In this document: in pieces, positions 7,473 to 16,872 of the stretch
How positions within the stretch are numbered: position 1 is the first letter of the stretch
How the letters are laid out: the number at the start of each line of letters is the position of its first letter
Assembly: GCF_030410045.1 (NCBI RefSeq)
Contig: NZ_JAUFRA010000002.1
Coordinates: 62,001-126,000, forward strand
Origin: Marivivens donghaensis
Lineage (GTDB): Bacteria > Pseudomonadota > Alphaproteobacteria > Rhodobacterales > Rhodobacteraceae
Length of the DNA stretch: 64,000 bases
Direction of reading: 5' to 3'
The notes under the pieces: generated by a model
The model's input: only the letters and a program-made list of their open reading frames with translations
Databases searched by the model: none
Told to the model about the DNA's origin: nothing
Translations under genes and position numbers: made by a program

Positions 7473-7760
7473 ATGACCTCTATCTTCCAAATCCTGCTGA
7501 TGATTATCGGCGTGGCCCGTTTTATGATCTTCGCTCACTTTATCATGAGCTGGCTGATCAGCTTCCAAGTGCTCAACGTGCGTCAGCCTCTGGTTGCGCA
7601 GGTTTGGTATGGTCTTGAGCGGTTGCTCGACCCGATTTATCGCCCGCTGCGGAATTTCCTGCCGCGCATGGGCGGGTTGGATTTGTCGCCGGTTGTCGCG
7701 CTTTTGGGCCTAGAGGCAATCCGGATCATCCTGATCAACAACATCGCGATGTTCTACTAA
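7473..7760 (+). CDS. YggT family membrane protein
   Basis: A 95-residue protein with two hydrophobic hairpins (about 3-27 and 68-92) separated by the conserved loop ERLLDPIYRPLRNFLPRMGGLDLSPVVALLGLE, the YggT signature. YggT proteins have no firm enzymatic role; they have been linked to osmotic tolerance and to cell-division or FtsZ distribution in plastids. The frame opens at 7368, but AAAGGACG and homology place the start at ATG 7473. It stands alone between the thioesterase and the convergent hydroxylase. Confidence 0.9.
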   Translation: MTSIFQILLMIIGVARFMIFAHFIMSWLISFQVLNVRQPLVAQVWYGLERLLDPIYRPLRNFLPRMGGLDLSPVVALLGLEAIRIILINNIAMFY

Positions 7761-7763
7761 GAC

Positions 7764-8981
7764 TTAGCTGCGCATCAAGCTGGGCAGATCACCAGTGAGG
7801 CCGGCGGCTTCGCGGACGAAATTGCGTCGTAAGGCGGGGATGGAGTTTACCACGCCCATGCCCACATCGCGCACCGCCCGCAGCAGCGGGTTGTCGTTCG
7901 AGAAGAGTTTGTTGAACGTGTCCGTCGCGACCGCGAGCGTTGCCGTGTCAAAGCGGCGCCACTGTTGGTATTTGCTCAAGACGATTGGGCTTCCGATGTC
8001 CTGACCTGTGTGGCGTGCATCACGCAGCACGTCGGCGAGCGCGGCGATATCCCGTAGACCCGCGTTGAGGCCTTGACCTGCAATGGGGTGCATCCCGTGG
8101 GCCGCATCACCAACCAGAGCGATACGATCAGCGATAAAGCTGTTCGCGAGGGTGAGGTTCAGCGGATAGGTGAACCGCTTTCCTTCGAGGCTGATGTCGC
8201 CAAGGAAACTGCCAAAGGCGGGTTTGAGGACCTCGAGGAAGGTCGCGTCATCCATCGCGGCACATTCGGCGGCGCGGGCGTCAGTTTCGCTCCACACGAT
8301 AGAGGAACGGTTGCTTTTGAGCGGCAGGATGGCCAGCGGGCCGTGCGGCATAAAGAACTGATGGGCGACGCCGCCGTGGGGTTTTTCATGTGCAACGGCG
8401 CAGACAATACCCGTTTGTCCGTAGGTCCAGCCTGTGCGTTTGATGCCAGCACGCTCTGCAGTGCCTGATTTGCGTCCGTCACAGCCAACCAGCAGGGCCG
8501 CGGTGAGTGTTTTGCCGGACGCGAGCGTGACGCTGATCCCGTTTTCGGTCAACGATTGGGCGGTCACGGTTTCGGGTGCGTAAAGGGTAATACGGTCACT
8601 TTCCTCCATCGCCTCCATAAAAGCGGGGCGGAGGTGGCGGTCTTCGACCATGTAGCCCATCGGGCCTTCTTCGATTTCGGCGTGGTCGAAATGGAGCATC
8701 CACGGGGCAGGGCCTTGGCCTGCGATACCGTCGGTGACTTTGATCTCGAGCATTGGTTCGGCGACGCCCGCGACTTTGGACCAGATGCCGATCCCTTTGA
8801 GCAGGCGTTGAGACGCGAGGGCCAGCGCATAGGCGCGACCGTCAAAGGATGGGTCCTTGTAGGTGTCGAGCGGCACGGTATCAATAACCCCGACCGAGAG
8901 GCCGAAGTGAGCGGCAGCCAGAGCAAGCGCGGGGCCATTTAGGGCGCCGCCGACGATGAGGAGATCGTGGTCGTAGGTCAT
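7764..8981 (-). CDS. FAD-dependent ubiquinone-biosynthesis hydroxylase, UbiH/VisC family
   Basis: A 405-residue flavoprotein monooxygenase of the UbiH/UbiF/VisC family, acting in ring hydroxylation during ubiquinone synthesis. It has a Rossmann motif DLLIVGGALNGPALA (residues 7-20), the middle GCDGRKSGTAERAGI (DG motif), and the FAD-ribose motif RIALVGDAAHGMHPIAGQGLNAGLRD. The frame extends to 9023, but the domain begins directly after the ATG at 8981. Alphaproteobacteria use several paralogues (UbiH, UbiL, UbiM) with different positions of attack, so I give no symbol. Its 3' end is 3 bases from yggT. Confidence 0.85.
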   Translation of the reverse strand: MTYDHDLLIVGGALNGPALALAAAHFGLSVGVIDTVPLDTYKDPSFDGRAYALALASQRLLKGIGIWSKVAGVAEPMLEIKVTDGIAGQGPAPWMLHFDHAEIEEGPMGYMVEDRHLRPAFMEAMEESDRITLYAPETVTAQSLTENGISVTLASGKTLTAALLVGCDGRKSGTAERAGIKRTGWTYGQTGIVCAVAHEKPHGGVAHQFFMPHGPLAILPLKSNRSSIVWSETDARAAECAAMDDATFLEVLKPAFGSFLGDISLEGKRFTYPLNLTLANSFIADRIALVGDAAHGMHPIAGQGLNAGLRDIAALADVLRDARHTGQDIGSPIVLSKYQQWRRFDTATLAVATDTFNKLFSNDNPLLRAVRDVGMGVVNSIPALRRNFVREAAGLTGDLPSLMRS

Positions 8982-9064
8982 GGCGTGAATATGGGCCAAA
9001 TCGCGGGATTGTCCATGCGACATCGTCCCGCTAGCGTTGAGTCAATTGCACGAGGGAGATTGCC

Positions 9065-10390
9065 ATGCAGTATTGGCGGTGTATGACAGCGGCAGACTTG
9101 GGCCGTGGGATCGGTTCGGGGGAAATTGACCCCGTTGACCTGACAAAGGTGTTCCTGACCGCAATTGATGAACACGAACATCGCGACCGCATTTATGCGC
9201 GGGTGACCCCCAAACGCGCCTTGGCAGAAGCACAAGCCGCGTCTGATCGTGCTAAAGCGGGTTTGCGTCGGTCGGCGCTCGACGGGGTGCCGATCAGCTG
9301 GAAGGATTTGTTCGACACGGCGGGGACGGCGACAGAGGCGGGGACGCTCTATCTAAAGGATCGTATTCCTTCGCGGGATGCAGAGGTTCTGCGGAACGCA
9401 ACGGCTATGGGTTTGGTGTGCTTGGGTAAAACCCATATGACCGAGATCGCCTTTAGCGGTTTGGGGTTAAACCCGATCACGGCAACGCCGCCTTGTGTGA
9501 ATGATCCTGATGTTGTTCCAGGTGGATCGTCGTCGGGGGCTGCAGCCTCGGTCGCCTTTGGTCTAGCTGCTGCGGCGGTTGGGTCGGATACAGGTGGATC
9601 GGTGCGCGTGCCGAGCGTTTGGAACGATCTGGTCGGTCTAAAGACAACGCATGGGCTTTTGTCGCTGAAGGGCGTTGTGCCCCTGTGCAAGACCTTTGAT
9701 ACCGTCGGGCCGCTGTGTCGGTCGGTTGAAGACGCGGCGCTGATGCTGGGTGCATTGGGTGGTCACGCGGCCGATTTGACGGGGAGCGACCTGAACGGCG
9801 TGCGGTTGGCTATCCTCGATACGATTGCAATGGAAGATGTGCGCGATGCCCCGAAGACGGCGTTTATGGCGGCTATCGCTCGATTGGAGGAGGCTGGCGC
9901 AGAGATCGAACATGTCCGGTTTGAACCGCTTCGCCGTGCCTTTGAACTGGCGGGTATCCTCTACACCGTTGATGCCTATGCCTATTGGCGCGACATTATC
10001 GAAGCTGATCCGTCGAAGATGTATCACCAAATCCTGACGCGTATTCGCGCGGGCGATGCCTTTAGCGCGGTGGATTTCGTCGCGGGTTGGGCGGAACTCG
10101 ACGAAATTCGTGCGGAATATCACGCTGCACTGGCTGGTTTTGATGCGGTTATCATGCCGACCTCTCCGATTTTGCCTCCGAATGCGAAACGGTTGGAGGA
10201 GGACGGGGAGTATTTCGTCCAAGAAAACCTGATGACGCTCCGCAATACGCGTGTCGGCAACCTGATGGGCGAGTGTTCTCTGACGCTCCCTACGGGCGTT
10301 CCGTCCTGTGGCATCATGCTGAACGCGGCGCCAATGAGCGAAGCACGATTGCTGCGGATCGGTGCAGCGGCAGAGCGTGCCTTGGCCTAA
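9065..10390 (+). CDS. Amidase signature family hydrolase
   Basis: A 441-residue hydrolase of the amidase signature family (AtzF/GatA-like). The Ser-cisSer-Lys triad is visible: Lys80 in GVPISWKD, Ser155 in GGSSSGAA and Ser179 in GSDTGGSVRVP. It starts at ATG 9065 with GGGAGA upstream. Amide or carbamate substrates cannot be told from sequence. It lacks the GatB/GatC neighbours of a tRNA amidotransferase, so a GatA role is unlikely. It is followed by the aminotransferase on the same strand after about 120 bases. Confidence 0.88.
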   Translation: MQYWRCMTAADLGRGIGSGEIDPVDLTKVFLTAIDEHEHRDRIYARVTPKRALAEAQAASDRAKAGLRRSALDGVPISWKDLFDTAGTATEAGTLYLKDRIPSRDAEVLRNATAMGLVCLGKTHMTEIAFSGLGLNPITATPPCVNDPDVVPGGSSSGAAASVAFGLAAAAVGSDTGGSVRVPSVWNDLVGLKTTHGLLSLKGVVPLCKTFDTVGPLCRSVEDAALMLGALGGHAADLTGSDLNGVRLAILDTIAMEDVRDAPKTAFMAAIARLEEAGAEIEHVRFEPLRRAFELAGILYTVDAYAYWRDIIEADPSKMYHQILTRIRAGDAFSAVDFVAGWAELDEIRAEYHAALAGFDAVIMPTSPILPPNAKRLEEDGEYFVQENLMTLRNTRVGNLMGECSLTLPTGVPSCGIMLNAAPMSEARLLRIGAAAERALA

Positions 10391-10510
10391 ATGCCACATT
10401 TCTGATGCGGGACGCTCTGGATTCGTTCCGTTTTTCTGGACAGCGCAGGCGGTCGGGGGTTATCAAGGTACAAAGCGGGACGAAAATGATCTCGCAACAT
10501 TGAGGCAGAA

Positions 10511-11689
10511 ATGATCTATCCGGAGCGGTTCTCGAACCTTGCGGACTACGCATTCCCGCGTTTGCGGGCTCTACTCGACGTCCATGAACCGGGCGGAGAG
10601 CCTCTGGCGTTGACCATTGGAGAGCCACAACACGCGTTCCCGTCGTGGGTTGGGGCTGTCTTGGCCGACAACATCGCTGGTTTTGCGAAATACCCGCCCA
10701 ATGATGGCGAGCCTGATCTTCTGGCTGCAATTTCTGCATGGATTGACCGTCGCTATGGCGTCGTCGTTGGGCCTGATCGGATCATGGCGCTGAACGGGAC
10801 GCGTGAGGGGCTTTATAATGCTGCCATGGCGCTTTGCCCTGAAACGAAGAACGGCAAACGGCCTGTCATCCTGACGCCGAACCCGTTCTATCAAGTCTAT
10901 ATGATCGCTTCGATTTCGGTTGGTGCGGAGACTGTTTTCGTTCCTGCGACCGCAGACAATGGGTTCCTGCCTGACTATGCGTCGATGCCTGCGGATGTGT
11001 TGGATCGCACGGCGATTGCTTACATCTGTTCCCCGTCGAACCCACAGGGTGCTGTGGCGTCGCGGGACTACTGGCGCGAGTTGATTGCGCTGGCCGAGAA
11101 ACACGATTTCCGCATTTTCGCAGACGAGTGCTATTCCGAGATTTACCGCGATGAAGCGCCTGTGGGTGCTCTCGAAGTGGCTGCGGAAATGGGTGCGGAC
11201 CCAGAGCGGATCACGATTTTCCATTCGCTGTCCAAACGGTCGAACCTGCCGGGCTTGCGGTCTGGTTTCGTTGCGGGCGGGACAGAGTCTATACGGCTGA
11301 TCCGTCAGTTGCGGGCTTATTCGGGTGCGCCTCTGCCGCTGCCTATACAATGTGTATCTACACGTGTTTGGAGCGATGAAGAGCACGTGATTGAGAACCG
11401 CGCGCTCTACAACGCGAAATACAAGATGGCCGAAGAGGTTCTGGGGAACCTGCCTGGCTATCACACGCCCGAGGGCGGATTTTTCCTGTGGTTGCCTGTC
11501 GAAGATGACGAGGCGGCTGCACTGAAGCTATGGCGAGAAACCGGAGTGCGTGTGCTGCCCGGCGGGTATCTGAGCCGTGATGTTAACGACAAAAACCCCG
11601 GTAAGGGGTTCATTAGGGTCGCCATGGTGGCTCCGATGGAAGAGATGCGACGCGGTCTGACTTTGATCCGCGAATGCCTCTACGATTAA
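10511..11689 (+). CDS. Class I/II PLP aminotransferase, DapC-like
   Basis: A 392-residue fold-type I aminotransferase. The start (MIYPERFSNLADYAFPRLRALL) resembles N-succinyl-diaminopimelate aminotransferases of the DapC group. The PLP lysine is near residue 242 in SLSKRSNLPGLRSGF. Other marks are NGTREGLYNAA, CSPSNPQGA, and a C-terminal Arg in GFIRVAMVAP for the substrate carboxylate. A role in the lysine/DAP pathway would fit dapA and dapB elsewhere in the window, but substrate assignment is inference. It ends 12 bases before ftsK. Confidence 0.82.
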   Translation: MIYPERFSNLADYAFPRLRALLDVHEPGGEPLALTIGEPQHAFPSWVGAVLADNIAGFAKYPPNDGEPDLLAAISAWIDRRYGVVVGPDRIMALNGTREGLYNAAMALCPETKNGKRPVILTPNPFYQVYMIASISVGAETVFVPATADNGFLPDYASMPADVLDRTAIAYICSPSNPQGAVASRDYWRELIALAEKHDFRIFADECYSEIYRDEAPVGALEVAAEMGADPERITIFHSLSKRSNLPGLRSGFVAGGTESIRLIRQLRAYSGAPLPLPIQCVSTRVWSDEEHVIENRALYNAKYKMAEEVLGNLPGYHTPEGGFFLWLPVEDDEAAALKLWRETGVRVLPGGYLSRDVNDKNPGKGFIRVAMVAPMEEMRRGLTLIRECLYD

Positions 11690-11701
11690 AGGGATTTTGG
11701 T

Positions 11702-14700
11702 ATGGCCTCTTATTCGACACGTCAGCGCGACCCGCTCTTGGATAGCACCACGCAGGCTATTCTGGAAAAACGTGGCAAAGAGCTTTTGGGCCTCGGCCTG
11801 ATTGCACTGGGGGTCATCGTGGGGCTGATGGTCGGGTCCTATTCGCCCGAAGATCCAAGCTGGATGCTCGCCACCGATGCGCCTGTTCAAAACTGGATGG
11901 GCCGTATGGGTGCGTCGATTGCTGCGCCGTTGATGCTGGTCGTTGGTAAGGCATCGTGGTGGCTGGCGCTGATCCCAATGGTCTGGGGTCTGCGGTTGAC
12001 GCTGCACTACGGTGCTGAGCGTGCCTTTGGCCGTTTGGTGTTTTTCCCGATCCCGATTGTCGTCGCGGCGATCTATTTTGCGACCTACTCTGCCGATCCA
12101 AGCTGGACCCATTCATTTGGCTACGGCGGGATGCTCGGTGATACGGTTCTGGGGATGATCCTGACGCCGCTCGTAGCGGGGTCCTTGCTGTGGGTGAAGG
12201 TCGCGGCCCTGATTTCGGGTATCGCGATGCTGGCGCTGGGTGCGTTTGTTCTGGGCTTTACGATGCCAGAAATTCGCACGGGCTGGCGTTTCTTCCTCTA
12301 TGGCCTCGTTGTCCTCTACGATCTGATTTTGCGCCTTGTTGGGCGCGGTGCGGATATGTCCGTTCGTGCGGCGCAGGTTGGATATGCCAACGTACAGAGC
12401 CGTCGTGATCAGGCTCGCAGCGACCGCAAATATTCCCAAGACGAGATTGACGCGTTCTACGCTGTGCCTGATCCAGAAGAGCGTCAGCGCGTGGCACATG
12501 TTGTGCGTAGCAATCCTGTCACCGCCGACACGATGCCGAAGATGCCGAAAATCGTTGCTGCGGCCGCGATGGCGGCACCTGCGCGTCCCGTCCCAGCCGA
12601 GGCCTCTGGTCTGCGTAGCCTGATGCCGAAAATGTTCGGTCGTGCGCCTGAGGTGGAGCTAGAGCCAGAACTGATCGAATCTGAGCCGCCGATGATGGCT
12701 GGTGCACAGGCGCCTGATGATGATCGTATTCGCGCCCGTATTTCTGATGTGATCCGTAACCGTAACGTCCAGCCTGTTGTTGAGCAAAAGCAGCCGCCGA
12801 TCGTTCGCACGGCAGACGGCGTGCGGATTGAACCGACATTGGTTGCGGGGCGTGGTCCTCGTCCGCTCGTCGCGCAGCCTACGATTGCGGCGCCTCATTC
12901 TGTTGAGCCGCCAGTGATGCGTCAGCCGATGCCAGAGATGGGCATGGAGATGCCGCAGTGGGCCGATGAGACCGAAATTCTGGTCGATGGCGACGATTCC
13001 AACATCTTTGCTGACATTGATCGTGATGATTACGAGCCAGACTATGAACCTGCGCCGATGCCGCAAATGCGTGCTGCGCCGATTCCGACAGCAGAGCCGC
13101 GTCGTCTGGTTCAGAACTCGTTGAAGCGGTCTGTTGTTCCGTCGAAGCAGGCGCGTGCTGAAGCCCAGCCTTCGCTATCGTTCGAAGACAAAGGGATGGA
13201 TTATGAGACGCCACCGCTGAACCTGTTGATGGACCCAGCGGATGTTGAACGTCACGTTCTGTCCAACGAAGCGCTCGAAGAAAATGCACGGATGCTCGAG
13301 GCGGTTCTGGATGACTACGGTATCAAAGGCGAAATCGTATCGGTTCGTCCCGGTCCTGTTGTCACGATGTACGAGCTTGAACCTGCGCCGGGTCTGAAGG
13401 CGAGCCGTGTTATCGGTCTGTCCGATGACATCGCGCGTTCGATGTCAGCCCTGTCCGCACGTGTATCGACGGTTCCCGGTCGTTCGGTCATCGGTATCGA
13501 ACTTCCCAACGATAAGCGCGAGATGGTGAGCTTCCGCGAAATCCTGTCGAGCCGCGATTATGGCGATGGCAATCATCGTCTGCCGCTGGCGCTGGGTAAG
13601 GACATTGGTGGTGAGCCGATCGTGGCGAACCTCGCGAAGATGCCTCACTTGCTGATCGCGGGTACGACGGGTTCGGGTAAATCGGTTGCGATCAACACGA
13701 TGATCCTGTCGCTGCTTTACAAGCTGACGCCTGATGAATGCCGTCTGATCATGATCGACCCGAAGATGCTCGAACTGTCGGTCTATGACGGCATTCCGCA
13801 CCTTCTGTCGCCTGTTGTGACGGACCCGAAAAAGGCGGTCGTTGCCCTGAAGTGGGTCGTCGGTGAGATGGAAGAACGCTATCGCAAGATGTCCAAGATG
13901 GGCGTTCGTAACATCGAGGGTTACAACGGTCGCGTTCGTGATGCGTTGGCGCGCAACGAGATGTTCGAGCGTACCGTTCAAACTGGATTTGACGAAGAGA
14001 CGGGCGATCCGATCTTTGAAACCGAAGAATTCGCACCAGAAGCAATGCCCTACATCGTCGTTATCGTCGACGAAATGGCAGACCTTATGATGGTTGCGGG
14101 CAAAGAAATCGAAGCCTGTATTCAGCGTTTGGCGCAGATGGCGCGTGCTTCGGGTATCCACCTGATCATGGCAACGCAGCGTCCGTCCGTGGACGTGATC
14201 ACCGGCACGATTAAGGCGAACTTCCCGACGCGTATTTCGTTCCAAGTGACCTCGAAAATCGACAGCCGCACCATTCTGGGTGAACAGGGTGCTGAACAGC
14301 TGCTCGGTATGGGTGACATGCTCTATATGGCTGGCGGTGGTCGCATCACACGTATTCACGGCCCGTTTGTCAGCGATGAAGAAGTCGAAGAGATCGTGAC
14401 CTATTTGAAGTCCTATGGCCCGCCGACCTACGTCGGTGGTGTAGTCGAAGGTCCAGATGAGGACAAAGAGGCTAACATCGATGCAGTCCTTGGCCTAGGT
14501 GGCAACACGAATGGGGAAGACGCCCTATACGACCAAGCCGTTGCTATCGTGATCAAGGACCGTAAATGTTCCACCTCCTACATCCAGCGGAAACTGGGCA
14601 TCGGCTACAACAAAGCTGCGCGTCTGGTTGAGCAAATGGAGGACGAAGGTGTGGTTTCGTCTGCGAACCACGTCGGAAAGCGCGAAATATTGGTGCCTGA

Positions 14701-14710
14701 ACAGCACTAA
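11702..14710 (+). CDS. ftsK: DNA translocase FtsK
   Basis: A 1002-residue septal DNA pump that drives chromosome dimer resolution and terminus segregation. It has four or so N-terminal membrane helices (about 25-210), then a Pro/Met-rich linker (about 250-500) of low complexity. The RecA-like motor follows, with Walker A GTTGSGKS near residue 653 and Walker B VVIVDEMADLMM near 784. A C-terminal winged-helix gamma domain (about 930-1002, ending GKREILVPE) reads KOPS sites. Length is short of E. coli FtsK because of the shorter linker, as usual in this group. It is followed by a strong terminator. Confidence 0.97.
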   Translation: MASYSTRQRDPLLDSTTQAILEKRGKELLGLGLIALGVIVGLMVGSYSPEDPSWMLATDAPVQNWMGRMGASIAAPLMLVVGKASWWLALIPMVWGLRLTLHYGAERAFGRLVFFPIPIVVAAIYFATYSADPSWTHSFGYGGMLGDTVLGMILTPLVAGSLLWVKVAALISGIAMLALGAFVLGFTMPEIRTGWRFFLYGLVVLYDLILRLVGRGADMSVRAAQVGYANVQSRRDQARSDRKYSQDEIDAFYAVPDPEERQRVAHVVRSNPVTADTMPKMPKIVAAAAMAAPARPVPAEASGLRSLMPKMFGRAPEVELEPELIESEPPMMAGAQAPDDDRIRARISDVIRNRNVQPVVEQKQPPIVRTADGVRIEPTLVAGRGPRPLVAQPTIAAPHSVEPPVMRQPMPEMGMEMPQWADETEILVDGDDSNIFADIDRDDYEPDYEPAPMPQMRAAPIPTAEPRRLVQNSLKRSVVPSKQARAEAQPSLSFEDKGMDYETPPLNLLMDPADVERHVLSNEALEENARMLEAVLDDYGIKGEIVSVRPGPVVTMYELEPAPGLKASRVIGLSDDIARSMSALSARVSTVPGRSVIGIELPNDKREMVSFREILSSRDYGDGNHRLPLALGKDIGGEPIVANLAKMPHLLIAGTTGSGKSVAINTMILSLLYKLTPDECRLIMIDPKMLELSVYDGIPHLLSPVVTDPKKAVVALKWVVGEMEERYRKMSKMGVRNIEGYNGRVRDALARNEMFERTVQTGFDEETGDPIFETEEFAPEAMPYIVVIVDEMADLMMVAGKEIEACIQRLAQMARASGIHLIMATQRPSVDVITGTIKANFPTRISFQVTSKIDSRTILGEQGAEQLLGMGDMLYMAGGGRITRIHGPFVSDEEVEEIVTYLKSYGPPTYVGGVVEGPDEDKEANIDAVLGLGGNTNGEDALYDQAVAIVIKDRKCSTSYIQRKLGIGYNKAARLVEQMEDEGVVSSANHVGKREILVPEQH

Positions 14711-14718
14711 GAGCGAGA

Positions 14719-14750
14719 GGCGCGGAGGATGAGGACCTTCCGCGCCTTTT
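14719..14750 (+). terminator. Terminator after ftsK
   Basis: GGCGCGGA (14719-14726) pairs with TCCGCGCC (14739-14746), and TTTT follows immediately. It separates ftsK from lolA. Confidence 0.75.
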
Positions 14751-14857
14751 ATCTTTTTACCGAATAACACTGGCTTGTTATCGCTTAGCCGTTGGAAAAC
14801 AGGTCGATTGTCCCCATGTTTTGGGGCAAGAACGCCTCGTTTGATAAAGGTAAGTTG

Positions 14858-15466
14858 ATGAATAAACTTCGCCGTACATTATTGGCCGCCCCGCTTTTGC
14901 TGGCTGCACTGGGTGGGCACGCACTACGGGCTGAGCCTTTGTCGCTCGGGCAGATTTCGGATTTCTGGAATGGTCTCCAGACGGCCGAGGGCACGTTTAC
15001 CCAGATCGCGTCTGACGGAACGATGTCGACGGGAACGCTGTATATTAAGCGCCCAGGTCGTATCCGCTTTGAATATGATCCACCCGAAGAGGCGATGGTG
15101 ATTGCGGGCGGCGGGTCGCTCGCGATTTTTGACCCGCGGTCGAACACTGGCCCTGATCGCTATCCGCTGAGCGAAACGCCACTGAGCATTATTCTGCGTC
15201 GGGACGTTGATCTGACCGATGAAAGGATGGTGGTTGATCATCGTTCAGACGGGGCGACCACTCAGATCACGCTGCAAGACCCAGATCACCCTGAATACGG
15301 GAACATCAAACTGGTGTTCACCGACCCGCCGATGCTCAACCAGTGGATTGTCACGGATAACGCAGGTGGGCAGACGACGATGGTGCTGAATACGCTTCGG
15401 ATTGGCGGACGGGTGCCAGAGCGGTTGTTCAATATCATCGCGGAAGAACGCGATTGGCAGAAATAA
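14858..15466 (+). CDS. lolA: Outer-membrane lipoprotein carrier protein LolA
   Basis: A 202-residue periplasmic chaperone that carries lipoproteins from LolCDE to the outer membrane. The signal peptide is MNKLRRTLLAAPLLLAALGGHALRAE. The mature part shows the LolA blocks EGTFTQIASDGTMSTGTLYIKRPGRIRFEY and NQWIVTDNAGGQTTMVLN. The frame opens at 14792, but AAAGG and the signal peptide indicate ATG 14858. It lies beside a lipoprotein transglycosylase gene on the other strand and shares a two-way terminator with it. No LolB-like gene is visible nearby. Confidence 0.92.
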   Translation: MNKLRRTLLAAPLLLAALGGHALRAEPLSLGQISDFWNGLQTAEGTFTQIASDGTMSTGTLYIKRPGRIRFEYDPPEEAMVIAGGGSLAIFDPRSNTGPDRYPLSETPLSIILRRDVDLTDERMVVDHRSDGATTQITLQDPDHPEYGNIKLVFTDPPMLNQWIVTDNAGGQTTMVLNTLRIGGRVPERLFNIIAEERDWQK

Positions 15467-15467
15467 G

Positions 15468-15490
15468 AAAGGCGGCCTAGGCCGCCTTTT
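15468..15490. terminator. Bidirectional terminator between lolA and the transglycosylase lipoprotein
   Basis: A perfect GGCGGCC-TA-GGCCGCC stem (15471-15486) is flanked by AAA on one side and TTTT on the other. It serves both converging genes. Confidence 0.85.
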
Positions 15491-15493
15491 CCA

Positions 15494-16084
15494 TTAGAAC
15501 CGTGCAGCGCGGCAGCGTGTTAGCTGCTGTTGATACATGGTCGAACGATCCGCGACTTCGCCCGCGATCCGCACGAGCCATGATTTCGCGCGGTAAGTGC
15601 CGCGCAGGTAACCCGTCCGACCCTCGTGGTAGGCGAGGTATTGGTTGCGGGTGTCGTTGAGTGGGATACCCGTGTCTTCGGTCGTTTGGGTCATATACCA
15701 ACCCATAAAATCGGCCGAGTCTCGGATGTCATCACGACGCGCGCCCATTCCGCCTTCGGCCCGCTGATATTCGCGCCATGTCCCGTCCAAGGCTTGGCTA
15801 TAGCCGAACGCGGAAGACTGACGGCCCATCGGGATGACGCCCAAAGCATATTGATGCGGCGTGCGGTTGTTCGAGATGAATTTGCTTTCCTGATAGATCA
15901 TCGCCATCAGAACATGGGGTTCGACGCCCCAATTGCGCTTTGCAGCGCGGAAAGCGCTAACGTATTGCGGGCGCTCTGTCAGAATTGCGCAGGCGTTATC
16001 GAGGTTCCGCGGAGCGGTCCCTTCGCGCTCGCCACAACTGCCAAGCACCAGCACAACCAACAATGCGCGAAAGATTCTGCTCAT
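15494..16084 (-). CDS. Lytic transglycosylase-like lipoprotein (SLT domain)
   Basis: A 196-residue lipoprotein with a lipobox VLVLGSC (Cys17), followed by a small goose-lysozyme-like SLT domain. The probable catalytic Glu66 lies in VLMAMIYQESKF, and AFGYSQALDGTWREYQ and YLAYHEGRTGYLRG are the downstream blocks of the EmtA/MltE-like transglycosylases. It should cleave peptidoglycan glycan strands from the inner face of the outer membrane or the outer face of the inner membrane. It is a single gene convergent with lolA. Confidence 0.85.
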   Translation of the reverse strand: MSRIFRALLVVLVLGSCGEREGTAPRNLDNACAILTERPQYVSAFRAAKRNWGVEPHVLMAMIYQESKFISNNRTPHQYALGVIPMGRQSSAFGYSQALDGTWREYQRAEGGMGARRDDIRDSADFMGWYMTQTTEDTGIPLNDTRNQYLAYHEGRTGYLRGTYRAKSWLVRIAGEVADRSTMYQQQLTRCRAARF

Positions 16085-16273
16085 CTGCCTCTCGCTCTCT
16101 ATTTTTAAAGAAGTTTAGCCGATTTCAGCGGTCAATGAAACGTGAATCCCTGTTTGCGTCATAAAGTTTACTGGTCGCGGGTTGATTTGGTTTACAGACT
16201 GTTTCCAACGTTTCGTGTCACTGGCGTAGACATTCGGGGTGAGGCACGGATAGTAGTTAACGGGGGTACTGCT

Positions 16274-16600
16274 ATGCTTAAAACGCGCGCGCGCTATCAA
16301 TTGGGTCAAGTTGTTCGGCATCGGAAGCATCCCTTCCGTGGTGTTGTCTTTGACGTGGACCCAGAGTTTTCGAATACCAACGACTGGTATGAGGCAATCC
16401 CGGAAGACAGCCGCCCCCGTAAGGACCAGCCGTTCTATCACCTTTTGGCTGAGAACGACGAAAGCTACTACGTCGCCTATGTGTCCGAGCAGAACCTCGT
16501 TGCTGACTACTCGGGCGAACCCGTTCGTCATCCTGACCTAGAAGAATTTTTCGGGGGCTTTCAGGACGGCCAATACGAAATGTACGTCCAATTTAACTGA
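16274..16600 (+). CDS. hspQ: Heat shock protein HspQ
   Basis: A 108-residue protein of the HspQ/YccV family, a hemimethylated-DNA-binding-type beta fold. In E. coli it stimulates Lon and is a Lon substrate. Family blocks are YQLGQVVRHRKHPFRGVVFDVDPEF, QPFYHLLAEND, and YVAYVSEQNLVADYSGEPVRHPDL. The frame opens at 16142, but homology begins at ATG 16274, preceded by GGGGG. It stands alone. About 270 bases with no gene follow it; that gap holds a palindrome near its 3' end and nothing else I can name. Confidence 0.93.
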   Translation: MLKTRARYQLGQVVRHRKHPFRGVVFDVDPEFSNTNDWYEAIPEDSRPRKDQPFYHLLAENDESYYVAYVSEQNLVADYSGEPVRHPDLEEFFGGFQDGQYEMYVQFN

Positions 16601-16820
16601 GTAGCTGAACCTCGACGCCACACAACTGGGTGGGGGCATTAGTGCATAGCGCCGAGGGAAGCATATTGCAGCTACGATTGTATTATCTCTCCTTATGCGG
16701 GCAATCGCATGTTCGAATAAGGGCAGTCTGGTGGCGCGATCGGATATACCGCAGAGCAGTTGCACTATGCTTGTAGACTGTTTCGACCTTAAAGGTCGCT
16801 CTGCACTGGTTTTTGCGGTT

Positions 16821-16831
16821 TAGTCGGACTA
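16821..16831. promoter_or_regulatory. Palindrome TAGTC-G-GACTA upstream of msrC, possible operator
   Basis: A perfect 11-base palindrome lies 42 bases before the msrC start. It overlaps a second inverted repeat, CTATCC/GGATAG (16829-16848). The core recalls IscR-type or Iron-Rhodo-box sites of Rhodobacterales as I remember them. An iron or redox link to a methionine sulfoxide reductase would make sense but is untested. Confidence 0.3.
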
Positions 16832-16872
16832 TCCCAAGGTTTGGATAGACTTGAGAGAAAGGCATTCAAACC

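Noticed and set aside
16710..16740. tRNA-like T-loop (GTTCGAAT)
   Set aside because: No acceptor, D or anticodon stems can be formed around it.
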